The position numbers and the translations under genes were made by a program. Shown here one piece after another: positions 1 through 7,481 of a DNA stretch of 9,620 bases (positions within the stretch are counted from its first letter, which is position 1; every line of letters begins with the position of its first letter). Source of the stretch: MKRK01 sp001896915 (lineage in GTDB: Bacteria > Bacillota > Clostridia > Oscillospirales > Acutalibacteraceae); NCBI GenBank assembly GCA_937973935.1, contig CALJJF010000046.1, positions 1 through 9,620 on the forward strand, written 5' to 3'. The notes below the pieces were generated by a model. That model saw nothing but the letters and a program-made list of their open reading frames with translations. It did no database searches and was not told where the DNA came from.

Positions 1-1190
1 CCACCGTTTATATTGACGATGTCCAACTATTCGGTCTCACATCACCACCCCCGACGAACATCGCAACGCCAACGACAGCGATCCCCCCCAACAGCAACAC
101 GAAATATGAGTGCGAGGTTTTGTCTGTTACTGCGTCCTCCGGCGATAGCCAAGGAAATATTGCTGATCCGGATGCAAATGTAGGCAATATTAATGCATTG
201 ACCTGTAACGCAGTGGGTGACTATGTGGAATATACCATCCCGAACCTCGTTGCGGCACAGTATACCGTAAAAGCAAGAGTGAAGCTGGGCAGCTCAAAGG
301 GAACCTATCAGCTTTCGGTGGGCGGCGTTAATGTAGGCAGTACGATTGACTGTTACAACTCCGGAAATATGTTTGGCGAGGTCAATCTGGGCACGGTGAC
401 GATTGCCACCGCCGGTTCACAGACCTTCCGCTTTACTGTTACCGGGAAAAACTCAGGCAGCACGGGCTATAACGGTGCATTCGACTATATCCATTTAATT
501 ACGCCGGTTCAGGTCGTTCCAACGACTGCTACTACAACTGCGGTTACGACTACCACCACAACCACAACTACTACCACAACCACCACGACCACTACAACAA
601 CTACCACCACACCGGCACCCACTACCACAACTACCACTGCAACTACCACGACAGCCTCAAACTATCTTACTCTTGCCGACTTTGAAGACGGCACCACAAA
701 CGCATTGAATGTAAAATGCGGTTATGCCAGCTTCAGTGTAATCGATGGTGCAGGTGCTGATGCCTCAAAGGGTCTCAGACTGACTTACAGTAATTTGGGT
801 TATGTTCCCGGAGAAGATACCCTTGCCATCAATTTAACCTCGGCACAGATTGCAAACAGCACAGGAATGCGGATATGGCTGAAGGGAACCACTTCTGATT
901 TTACCAGAAGTCAAATCAGATATTATACAAACCATATCAGCACATCGGTAACGGAAACCTACAGAACCGCCAACGTAACCATTGCTGCAAGCGGTGCATA
1001 TATCCAAATTGATTGGGGCAATCAGACCGCCTTTAATATCTATCATGACGGTAACAGCTCATGGAACTATACCGTTCCGTCAATAGCACAAATGCAGTCA
1101 AACCTGACAAAAGTAGGAATCAGCTTTGCTGTTCCTGCCAACACAGGTTCTCAGACTTTATTTATTGACAATATCCAATTAATCCGATAG
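1..1190 (+). CDS. Secreted carbohydrate-binding modular protein, C-terminal part (5' end outside window)
   Basis: The frame is open from base 3 to the TAG at 1188-1190 (395 residues visible), so the true start lies upstream. Residues 1-11 (TVYIDDVQLFG) look like the last beta-strand of a jelly-roll module. A Pro/Thr/Asn-rich spacer follows to about residue 34. Residues 35-170 resemble a CBM6/CBM35-type carbohydrate-binding module: they begin YECE, where the family usually has YEAE, and contain GDYVEYTI at 72-79, a common signature there. A Thr-rich linker spans about 173-219. The last 175 residues form another beta-sandwich-like module, opening LADFEDG and ending TLFIDNIQLIR, which matches the fragment at residues 1-11. 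This suggests the terminal module occurs at least twice. Binding of plant or cell-surface polysaccharide outside the cell is inferred from the family. No catalytic domain, dockerin or sorting signal is visible, so an enzyme domain, if any, lies upstream. Confidence 0.8.
   Translation, partial: TVYIDDVQLFGLTSPPPTNIATPTTAIPPNSNTKYECEVLSVTASSGDSQGNIADPDANVGNINALTCNAVGDYVEYTIPNLVAAQYTVKARVKLGSSKGTYQLSVGGVNVGSTIDCYNSGNMFGEVNLGTVTIATAGSQTFRFTVTGKNSGSTGYNGAFDYIHLITPVQVVPTTATTTAVTTTTTTTTTTTTTTTTTTTTTTPAPTTTTTTATTTTASNYLTLADFEDGTTNALNVKCGYASFSVIDGAGADASKGLRLTYSNLGYVPGEDTLAINLTSAQIANSTGMRIWLKGTTSDFTRSQIRYYTNHISTSVTETYRTANVTIAASGAYIQIDWGNQTAFNIYHDGNSSWNYTVPSIAQMQSNLTKVGISFAVPANTGSQTLFIDNIQLIR
519..658 (+). 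repeat. Poly-threonine linker coding repeat (ACN)n
   Basis: This stretch encodes an almost pure Thr linker. A run of 22 consecutive Thr codons occupies 546-611, then Pro-Ala-Pro, six Thr, Ala, four Thr. All four ACN codons are mixed irregularly, so selection on the protein rather than simple codon slippage probably keeps it. Such linkers join modules in secreted cellulosomal or fibre-degrading proteins of Ruminococcus-like bacteria and are often O-glycosylated. Confidence 0.9.
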
Positions 1191-1221
1191 TGATGACAGC
1201 TGCAAGCATATAATGTTTATC

Positions 1222-1249
1222 ATATCCGCCGGCACAAGCCGGCGGATAT
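1222..1249 (+). terminator. Rho-independent terminator after the carbohydrate-binding protein gene
   Basis: A perfect 12-bp stem (ATATCCGCCGGC paired with GCCGGCGGATAT) closes a 4-base ACAA loop, 31 bases after the stop codon. The U-tract that follows is short (TTT then CAT), but the GC-rich stem is very stable. It separates this gene from the flippase downstream. Confidence 0.8.
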
Positions 1250-1265
1250 TTCATGTGAATTTCGG

Positions 1266-1294
1266 TTGCAATCAGTAATGTTTGATGATATGAT
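1266..1294 (+). promoter_or_regulatory. Probable sigma-A promoter of the plus-strand flippase
   Basis: TTGCAA at 1266-1271 and TATGAT at 1289-1294 are separated by exactly 17 bases. The -10 matches the consensus at 5 of 6 positions and the -35 at 4 of 6. It lies after the upstream terminator and would start transcription near 1301, giving a leader of about 26 bases before the ATG at 1327. Confidence 0.55.
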
Positions 1295-1326
1295 AGAAGC
1301 TGAATTTTATTAAGACGAGGATTTAT

Positions 1327-2652
1327 ATGAAAAATGATGTAGCAAGGGATTCCGTCAATACATTTGGCACCAACTTAATATCTGCGGTGATGGCATTATT
1401 GACATCGTTTTTCTTAACACGGTATCTGCTGCCCTCTGAGAAGGGAATTATCGTTTCCATTCAGCTGATTGCCTCAGCGATTGTGACGCTGGTTTCCTTC
1501 AGCTTCAATTCTGCTGTTTTATATTATGTTGCGAAGTATGACAAAACCAGGATACAGAAAACCATTGTGAAACTATCGGTATATATTTTACTGTTGATTT
1601 TTGTTTTTGGTGTAGCACTTTCGTTGATGTCCTTGGTACCCGGCATCAAAAACACACAGTTTTTTAAGGACACTCCCTTTCGGTTTATCCTGCTTGCAGT
1701 ACCGTACGCATTGCTTTCCTTCGGCTCATCCATTTTGTTGAGTATTTTACGGGCAGAGAACAGGTTCAGATCCTACAATCTTATTATGCTCTTGCAGCGT
1801 ATGCTTGTATTTTCTTTTTCGATAGCAGTTTTGTTGATTCGCGGCATGGCAGCGGTTTATTTCATGGTAGTGGCTTACCTGATTGTTTCAGTGATTGTTT
1901 CTGCCACGTCAGTCATAACCATAAAAAATTCTAAATATAACAGTGATTCAGAGGATATCACCGCAGTGACAGAACGGGATATGATGAAATACAGCTTAAA
2001 AACCTATCCATCTACTTTGCTTTCCTTTGGCAACAATCAGGCAAGCTCCCTAATTCTAAAGGGCTTTCTGGGGAACGGCTCTCTGGGTGTTTTTTCAATT
2101 GCTTATACACTGACGGAAACCATCTGGCTGCTACCTACATCCGTCAGTATGGTTATTATGACACGGCTGGCGGCCATGACGGACGATGGAGACAGAGTGA
2201 GATTGACGGTCATTTCCTGTAAAATTGTAATGTATCTTTGTGTGTTGTTATCCGCGTTGATGGCTGTGGGAGCCTATTATCTTATCCCTGTATTGTTTCC
2301 GAATTATACCGATGCTGTGCTTCCGCTTTTTATAATGCTATGCGGCAGTATTTTTATTTGCTACTCCAGTGTGTTATCCAATTCGATTGCTGCATACGGG
2401 AGACCGGAACTTAATATCATCTCGACCGCTTGTGGTGTCGGAGCAAATATTTTACTCGGCTTTGTTTTCATTCCGTTATATGGACTGATGGGGGCGGCAA
2501 TCGCCACAGCCATTTCTTTTTCCCTGCAGGGAATAGTTTCCGTTATTATTTTTCATATCTTTACCAAAGCAAGAATATCCGAAATGCTTCTTCCTGGTAA
2601 ACGGGAAATCAATGCGGTGAAGAGTTTATTGACAAAGAAAAAAACGATGTGA
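1327..2652 (+). CDS. Polysaccharide flippase, Wzx/MATE-like (MOP superfamily)
   Basis: This 441-residue protein consists almost entirely of hydrophobic membrane segments (about 12-14) joined by short charged loops, the usual size and shape of Wzx-type oligosaccharide flippases. These transporters move undecaprenyl-linked sugar units across the cytoplasmic membrane. The N-terminus (SVNTFGTNLISAVMALLTSF) is the typical first helix. The LFPNYTDAVLPLFIMLCGSI segment near residues 320-340 is the familiar second-half pattern of polysaccharide biosynthesis C-terminal domains. The C-terminal tail is short and basic. ATG 1327 is preceded by GAGG at 1317-1320 with a 6-base gap. The gene stands alone on the plus strand with its own promoter and converges on the minus-strand operon, where a second and quite different flippase occurs. 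Its substrate cannot be told from the sequence; a lipid II- or teichoic-acid-related flippase is possible but less likely. Confidence 0.85.
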   Translation: MKNDVARDSVNTFGTNLISAVMALLTSFFLTRYLLPSEKGIIVSIQLIASAIVTLVSFSFNSAVLYYVAKYDKTRIQKTIVKLSVYILLLIFVFGVALSLMSLVPGIKNTQFFKDTPFRFILLAVPYALLSFGSSILLSILRAENRFRSYNLIMLLQRMLVFSFSIAVLLIRGMAAVYFMVVAYLIVSVIVSATSVITIKNSKYNSDSEDITAVTERDMMKYSLKTYPSTLLSFGNNQASSLILKGFLGNGSLGVFSIAYTLTETIWLLPTSVSMVIMTRLAAMTDDGDRVRLTVISCKIVMYLCVLLSALMAVGAYYLIPVLFPNYTDAVLPLFIMLCGSIFICYSSVLSNSIAAYGRPELNIISTACGVGANILLGFVFIPLYGLMGAAIATAISFSLQGIVSVIIFHIFTKARISEMLLPGKREINAVKSLLTKKKTM

Positions 2653-2760
2653 GTATGAGCATAGAAGTGAAAATTGCTGTTGTATGATTGACGCCTAAAA
2701 CCTCACGGGCATCCAGATTCGGATGTGTTTTCTCGAGAGCAGAGAAAACGGCATGATACA

Positions 2761-2793
2761 ATAAAAACCCTTGCAGAATATCCTGCAAGGGTT
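2761..2793 (-). terminator. Rho-independent terminator at the end of the minus-strand operon
   Basis: An 11-bp perfect stem (AACCCTTGCAG with CTGCAAGGGTT) encloses a 6-base loop at 2777-2782. Read on the minus strand it is followed by TTTTTAT, a proper U-tract, and it begins 3 bases past the stop codon of the last glycosyltransferase gene. In the plus direction the following bases (AATTTATATTA) are only partly T-rich, so termination of the converging flippase transcript is less certain. Confidence 0.85.
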
Positions 2794-2796
2794 AAT

Positions 2797-3876
2797 TTAT
2801 ATTATTTGTGAGGTTTCGAGGAGGGCTTTTTCCAGCTGCTTGATATTATTGTTCCAGTCATAATGGTTCAGTACACGTTTTCTGCCGGCTTCGCCCATGG
2901 TAACTCTCATTTTTTTGTTATTGATCAGAAGCAGAATTTTTTCTGCCATTGCATTGACGTTTTTCCGTTCTACGATGAATCCGGTTTCGTTGTCTGCCAT
3001 GACCTCTGTCAGTCCGTCTGCATCGCTTGTAATAACAGGTAAACCGCAACTCATGGCTTCCACTGCCGCAACACCGAAGCTTTCGCTGTCAAGTGTGCTG
3101 GGCACGCAGAAAAGATCCATCGTCTGCAGTGCCGCCGGTACATCTTTGTGAGGTATTCTGCCGAAAAATACAGTGTCATGGTAGATGTTCAGGTCATGAG
3201 CCAGCTGTTTCATATCCTCCAGCTGATCTCCGTCGCCGTAGATATGGAGAGCCAGGGGTTCATTAAACGTCTTTTTGACTGTAGCAAAGGCTTTGATTAA
3301 ATATTGAATACCGTATTTTTCTGATACGCCCTTGATGAAACCAATGACAGTTGTGTCCGAAGTTAATTTGGCGGCAGGTATAAATTTAGCGGTATCCACG
3401 CCAAAGGGAGTGGTATAGATCTCTTTTTTGGCCTTGTTATATTTTTGTGTCCGTTCCGCCATGATATTGCTTGTAGAAGCCAGGGCATCGGCTTTTCTGA
3501 TATTTCGTTCCAGTATATAACGGCAAATATCATTTTTAAAAGGAAAATCATAGACATCACTGCCCCAGACAGAAAGCAGCAGGGGATGGAAGCCGGTTTG
3601 TGCAGCTAAAGTGCCATAGCCCGATGCATAATGTGCATTGAGGATATCAGGACGCCATTCTTTTAAGGATCTTTTCAAAGCAGAGGCGTTGAAAAGATAA
3701 CCCTTCTGGCCGCTATGAGGGAGATAAATCACTTCAACTTCGTTTTTGATGGCGTTGTCATTGTCTTTGTGGTCCGGCAGTGAATAAAGCCGCACACTGT
3801 GACCCAGCTCAGTCAATGAATTTACAATTTTGATGGTGTGTATGGATTTTGCGGCACTTAATATTGCGATTTTCAT
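2797..3876 (-). CDS. GT4-family glycosyltransferase (GT-B fold), last gene of the operon
   Basis: This retaining glycosyltransferase of the GT4 type has 359 residues. The N-terminal Rossmann-like domain has LNAHYASGYG near residue 79 and WGSD at 104-107, both typical of this group. The C-terminal nucleotide-sugar domain has GVSEKYG near 184-190, HIYGDGD near 211-217, and the EX7E element ESFGVAAVE at 265-273 followed by AMSCGLPVI. It should add a sugar from a nucleotide sugar to the lipid-linked repeat unit at the inner face of the membrane. The start chosen is ATG 3876 (MKIAIL, the usual opening of the fold). A TTG three codons upstream would sit only one base from the AAGG, too close for normal initiation. 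It begins 12 bases after the preceding gene's stop. The sugar specificity is unknown. Confidence 0.9.
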   Translation of the reverse strand: MKIAILSAAKSIHTIKIVNSLTELGHSVRLYSLPDHKDNDNAIKNEVEVIYLPHSGQKGYLFNASALKRSLKEWRPDILNAHYASGYGTLAAQTGFHPLLLSVWGSDVYDFPFKNDICRYILERNIRKADALASTSNIMAERTQKYNKAKKEIYTTPFGVDTAKFIPAAKLTSDTTVIGFIKGVSEKYGIQYLIKAFATVKKTFNEPLALHIYGDGDQLEDMKQLAHDLNIYHDTVFFGRIPHKDVPAALQTMDLFCVPSTLDSESFGVAAVEAMSCGLPVITSDADGLTEVMADNETGFIVERKNVNAMAEKILLLINNKKMRVTMGEAGRKRVLNHYDWNNNIKQLEKALLETSQII

Positions 3877-3888
3877 TGATTTCAAACC

Positions 3889-4944
3889 TTACTTCCCTAA
3901 ATCTTCAACAATAGTCTGGACCCGGTGTGTCCATAGATTTTGTTCAAGAAGTGCTTTTTTAGAATTTTCTTTGTATTTTTGATAGAGATCTTTATCATTG
4001 ACCAGACCGGAAACAGCCATGGCAAGGCTTTCTGCATTGTCATGGCACACGATTCCGGTTTCATTGGATCGAATAAAATCCGCGGTTTCAACGCAGTCGG
4101 TTGCAACTACCGGAAGTCCGTAAGATAAATATTCCATCAGCTTAACGGGTACGGCAAAATCCATATATAGATCACGTTGAAAGGGGATAATGCCAATATC
4201 AGCACCGGAATAGATATCTTTCAGTTGTTCTCCACTGGCTTTAATAAGTTCTAGCCAGGGCTTGTTTTTATAGGGCGCAATCAATTCATTATCATCATCA
4301 ACACGACAGACCATTTTCAAATGGATATTACAAAACTTTTCTTCATTCAGAATCATAAATGATTGAAGTAATATATGAGTGCCATATCTCTCGCTGACAC
4401 CGCCTACATAAACTGCGGTGTCAATATTTTTGTCCAGCATTTCTGTTAGTCGATTTTCACCTGCCGGTGGCAATATTTCTTTGTGTTTAAATCGAAATAA
4501 ATCCGCCATGCTTTTGCTGGGAAAAAAAACAGTATTACAGCAACAGCGGAAGACTGTCAGATCAAAAATATGCATTGCAATCAGAATAAAACGCTTTATC
4601 CCTTTTTTATCCCACCATTTCGCAAATTTCCAGTAAGCATCTCTGTAAAACAACCCGATGGGAAGCCTTCTGAGCCGCAATTTGTATAATAGCCAATGAT
4701 CAATGAGGTTAAAAAAAGGACCGGAGGGGGGTTCAACATAGCAAATATCCGGGGTGTTCGTCTTGAGCCATTTTAATATATCTTTCACGTTTTTCCTGCG
4801 CTGCTTTAAGTTTGTATGCTCACCTTCCAAAAGCTTTACTTCGTGCCCTTCGGCCAGGAAGGCGTCATATATTTTTTGGGGTCTCACACCGGAGCCGGAA
4901 GAAAAATCGCCAAAATCGATAAAGGTAATATAAAGTACTTTCAT
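3889..4944 (-). CDS. GT4-like glycosyltransferase
   Basis: This 351-residue protein begins MKVLYITFID, a first Rossmann strand, followed by a SGSGVRPQKIYDAF loop-helix typical of GT-B enzymes. The C-terminal half contains VGGVSERYGTHILLQSF at about 180-196, YSGADIGIIPF near 245-254 and VKLMEYLSYGLPVVATD at 267-283. The last element is the GT4 nucleotide-sugar site in its PxKxxEY form: it keeps the second Glu (E271), while the first Glu of EX7E is replaced, as is common in this subgroup. Three adjacent cysteines occur at 134-136, which is odd for a cytoplasmic enzyme. The start overlaps the stop of the polymerase gene by four bases (ATGA), with GAGGG six bases upstream, pointing to translational coupling. 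It probably adds one sugar of the repeat unit. The acceptor and donor are unknown. Confidence 0.85.
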   Translation of the reverse strand: MKVLYITFIDFGDFSSGSGVRPQKIYDAFLAEGHEVKLLEGEHTNLKQRRKNVKDILKWLKTNTPDICYVEPPSGPFFNLIDHWLLYKLRLRRLPIGLFYRDAYWKFAKWWDKKGIKRFILIAMHIFDLTVFRCCCNTVFFPSKSMADLFRFKHKEILPPAGENRLTEMLDKNIDTAVYVGGVSERYGTHILLQSFMILNEEKFCNIHLKMVCRVDDDNELIAPYKNKPWLELIKASGEQLKDIYSGADIGIIPFQRDLYMDFAVPVKLMEYLSYGLPVVATDCVETADFIRSNETGIVCHDNAESLAMAVSGLVNDKDLYQKYKENSKKALLEQNLWTHRVQTIVEDLGK

Positions 4945-6320
4945 GAATTACCCTCACTTGATTTTTTTTTCAATATCATTTGCTGTAGCTTTGGATAAAA
5001 TGAAGCAGATAATTTTATACCCACGAGCAGAACAGTGATAATTATTGCATCAAAATTATAGATAAAATCCATAAATCCACCATGAATGGTTAATGTGATT
5101 TTACTTGTCAGAATAGCAAACAAAACAATATAAATAGCATTTTTTTTAATTTTAGTGAATATCCACATGAAAAACGACAGCAGACCACCCATATAAAAAA
5201 TCGAAAAGAACATGCCGATAAAACCAAAATTTGCATAGGATTCTCCGATAAACAAGCTATTCATTACACCACCGGTTCCTTCAAAAACATGGGTGGATCC
5301 GTAATATTCCATCAAAAGCTTTGCAGAACGAAGCTGGTCACCATCGATGTGAAATAACGTCAACAAAATATTTGGTAAGCTGCGTCCGTTTAAAAAACCA
5401 AATATGGATGGAAATAAATCAAAATTATAGGTTAGGGTTCCTACTTGTGTAAAAATTGTTCTGCCAATGGGACCGTTGTATAAATCATCTTTGCTGAAGG
5501 ATAAGGAATATCCCATTTGATAATAGATCAAAAGTATAAATACCAATGCAACAGTCATAAATGATACTATGAGTTTTTTAGAAATCCTGCCCTTTACATA
5601 CGTATAAATGATAAGATATACAAAAAGATAAAAAATAACTTGCGATTTTTCGAAATTATAAGTCTTGACAATGACCGAAGCACAAAACAGAACAACAAAA
5701 AGAAGAATCCATCTCGATTTTTTTGTAATCAACGCAAATACAAATGCAACATAAGACATCACCGGTATAAATGATAGGATTAAGATATTTTTTACATAAT
5801 TATTGATAACAGAAAGACCGGATATTTTTATACGTTCTGTGCCAAAATTAAATCCGGCTTCTGCTCGTATTAATTTGATGGCAGGGATATACCCGATTTT
5901 GTAAAGTAAAATAAGCAAGAGGGTCAGACATATAAAAGATATGGCACTTATGAACAGAAAAACAATTTGCTCGGATTCTATAGTGACTTCGCTGTCCAAG
6001 TAATTCTGATAACGTTCCTTCATATTTATATTACATATTTTATAGATTAAAACAATGGTCATAGGAAGAAGAATTGCTGTAGCCATAACACTGATAAACA
6101 TGATATCAATACTTTTAAAATCAGTTAAATATTTGAAGGTATAATGTCCTGTGTCGCCCAAAAAAACCAATGCTCCGCCAATCAAGGTTTGCATCACGAA
6201 CATATAGAAAATATATGATATCACATTCAGTTTTGCCAATGATAGGGTGGTACTTGCCTTTTTAAAAAGGCTAACAGATATTATACTCCCAATCAGTACA
6301 AATAATAATTTTAACAACAT
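4941..6320 (-). CDS. Wzy-like oligosaccharide repeat-unit polymerase
   Basis: This 459-residue integral membrane protein has roughly 11-13 hydrophobic segments and one long outward loop at about residues 270-360. That is the topology of Wzy/O-antigen polymerases, which join lipid-linked repeat units on the outer face of the membrane. Just after the loop comes FIGESYANFGFIGM (about 357-370), a pattern typical of the oligosaccharide repeat-unit polymerase family found in Gram-positive and Gram-negative capsule loci. RSAKLLMEYYGSTHVFEGTG in the loop fits the polar catalytic loop of that family. Primary sequence is weakly conserved in Wzy proteins, so the call rests on topology, this motif and context. 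AGAGG stands 9 bases before the ATG at 6320. The gene lies 13 bases after the LRR gene and overlaps the next glycosyltransferase start. It is visibly more AT-rich than the left end of the window, as is common for polymerase genes. Confidence 0.8.
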   Translation of the reverse strand: MLLKLLFVLIGSIISVSLFKKASTTLSLAKLNVISYIFYMFVMQTLIGGALVFLGDTGHYTFKYLTDFKSIDIMFISVMATAILLPMTIVLIYKICNINMKERYQNYLDSEVTIESEQIVFLFISAISFICLTLLLILLYKIGYIPAIKLIRAEAGFNFGTERIKISGLSVINNYVKNILILSFIPVMSYVAFVFALITKKSRWILLFVVLFCASVIVKTYNFEKSQVIFYLFVYLIIYTYVKGRISKKLIVSFMTVALVFILLIYYQMGYSLSFSKDDLYNGPIGRTIFTQVGTLTYNFDLFPSIFGFLNGRSLPNILLTLFHIDGDQLRSAKLLMEYYGSTHVFEGTGGVMNSLFIGESYANFGFIGMFFSIFYMGGLLSFFMWIFTKIKKNAIYIVLFAILTSKITLTIHGGFMDFIYNFDAIIITVLLVGIKLSASFYPKLQQMILKKKSSEGNS

Positions 6321-6333
6321 CCCTTAAAACCTC

Positions 6334-7458
6334 TTACTTCAAATCATATTTCTTTTCTAGAAAGTATTTCTTGGTTATTTTATCTCCGTTTTTGAAGTGT
6401 GATTGCATACTGTCAATTTGGCTTCTGTCAAAGTTGTCATTCAAATAGATTGAGTTAAGTTTAGGTAATTGTTTTACAACCGGTATCATTGTGATCTTCG
6501 TTGCACGGATGGATAAGCTTTCAAGGTTCGGATTATTAATTAGTTTATCAATGTTGGTAATGTCATTGGAAGAGATGTTCAAATCCTTAAGACTTTGAAT
6601 ATCATTTACAAAATCGATATCTACCAGATTATTCGTTGCGATATTGAGTTCTGACAGAACCGGCATGGTGCCCAGGGTGTCGATTTGTGTTAATGAGTTG
6701 CTTGATAAATTCAATATTATCAAGCTGTTCATATTGTTCATTGGTGTTATTTTAAAAATGTTATTGCCGCCCAGATTTAAATCCATAACCGTTGTGAGAT
6801 CGGAAAAGGGGGCGGTATCTACAATGCGATTGTTGGCAATATTTAATGTTTTTAAATTGGGCAAAGACCGGAAGTTAAAACTCAGGTTTCCGATGTTATT
6901 GTTGTGTAGATCCAACAGAACGAGGCGATTCATTGCCTGAATGGGTTTCACGTCCATAATACTGTTGTTTGAAAGATTCAGTACTTCAACATCCAGTAAG
7001 CCTGACAAAGGACTGATATCTATAATGTTGTTGCCTGATAAGTCAATTTGCTCAAGATTTTCCAGTGTTCTTATGGGTTCAATGTCATTAACTTTACAGT
7101 TTACAAGGTTAAGGGTCTGTAAGGATGTCATGTATTTAAGAATATCCAGGCTTTCGATCTCTTTGTTTTGAATTTCAAGAGCAGACAATTCCTCCAGATC
7201 AACATCGTATATATTTCCATAATGACGATTGTATAAATCCCTGACAGCTGTCTCTAACGTTTTATCATCAAAATTGATTTTTTTTGCATTCTTATATTTC
7301 TCTGAGCTTTCAAGGATTTTTACATTGATAAAATTTTCGTAAACATTGATTCCGATAGTTATAATTGCAACCAAAACACATAACAATCCAACTGTGATTA
7401 CATAATGCTTTTTACATAAGAGACCGTATTTTTTTATTCGTTCCATTATCTTTTTCAT
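6334..7458 (-). CDS. Membrane-anchored leucine-rich-repeat protein (internalin-like repeats)
   Basis: Read from ATG 7458 the protein has 374 residues. A basic N-terminus (MKKIMERIKKY) precedes one membrane segment at about 19-39 (VITVGLLCVLVAIITIGINV), predicting an N-in, C-out topology. Residues 60-90 form the cap segment seen before many bacterial LRR domains (LETAVRDLYNRHYG, then IYDVDLEELSAL). From residue 91 to about 342 come eleven repeats plus a partial twelfth, on a 22-residue period of form LxxLNLxxNxIxDIxPLxxLxx. Repeat 5 has one extra residue. The tail is short and lysine-rich, with no LPXTG, SLH or other wall anchor. The start has GAAGGG at 7465-7470, six bases upstream. An earlier ATG at 7485 overlaps the wzx stop as ATGA but lacks a good ribosome site. 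Such domains bind proteins or glycans, and a surface or export-complex partner role is inferred from its place between wzx and wzy. Confidence 0.9.
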   Translation of the reverse strand: MKKIMERIKKYGLLCKKHYVITVGLLCVLVAIITIGINVYENFINVKILESSEKYKNAKKINFDDKTLETAVRDLYNRHYGNIYDVDLEELSALEIQNKEIESLDILKYMTSLQTLNLVNCKVNDIEPIRTLENLEQIDLSGNNIIDISPLSGLLDVEVLNLSNNSIMDVKPIQAMNRLVLLDLHNNNIGNLSFNFRSLPNLKTLNIANNRIVDTAPFSDLTTVMDLNLGGNNIFKITPMNNMNSLIILNLSSNSLTQIDTLGTMPVLSELNIATNNLVDIDFVNDIQSLKDLNISSNDITNIDKLINNPNLESLSIRATKITMIPVVKQLPKLNSIYLNDNFDRSQIDSMQSHFKNGDKITKKYFLEKKYDLK

Positions 7459-7464
7459 CTTATT

Positions 7465-7470
7465 CCCTTC
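7465..7470 (-). promoter_or_regulatory. Ribosome binding site deciding the LRR gene start
   Basis: GAAGGG on the minus strand lies six bases before ATG 7458. The alternative ATG at 7485 has only AAAAAGCAA upstream, so initiation at 7458 is favoured. Confidence 0.65.
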
Positions 7471-7481
7471 AAGCAGTAAAT

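Noticed and set aside
546..611. Thr-codon run as a CRISPR array, microsatellite or slippage locus
   Set aside because: There are no spacers and no constant repeat unit; the third codon bases vary irregularly while the frame stays intact.
2727..2749. 8-bp hairpin GTTTTCTC/GAGAAAAC downstream of the plus-strand flippase as its terminator
   Set aside because: The stem is AT-rich and no T-run follows, so it is too weak to call. The 2653-2765 stretch otherwise shows nothing.
6644..7171. Plus-strand open frames opposite the LRR gene
   Set aside because: The 22-codon repeat of the real gene keeps opposite frames open; their products are mirror artefacts without domain signs.
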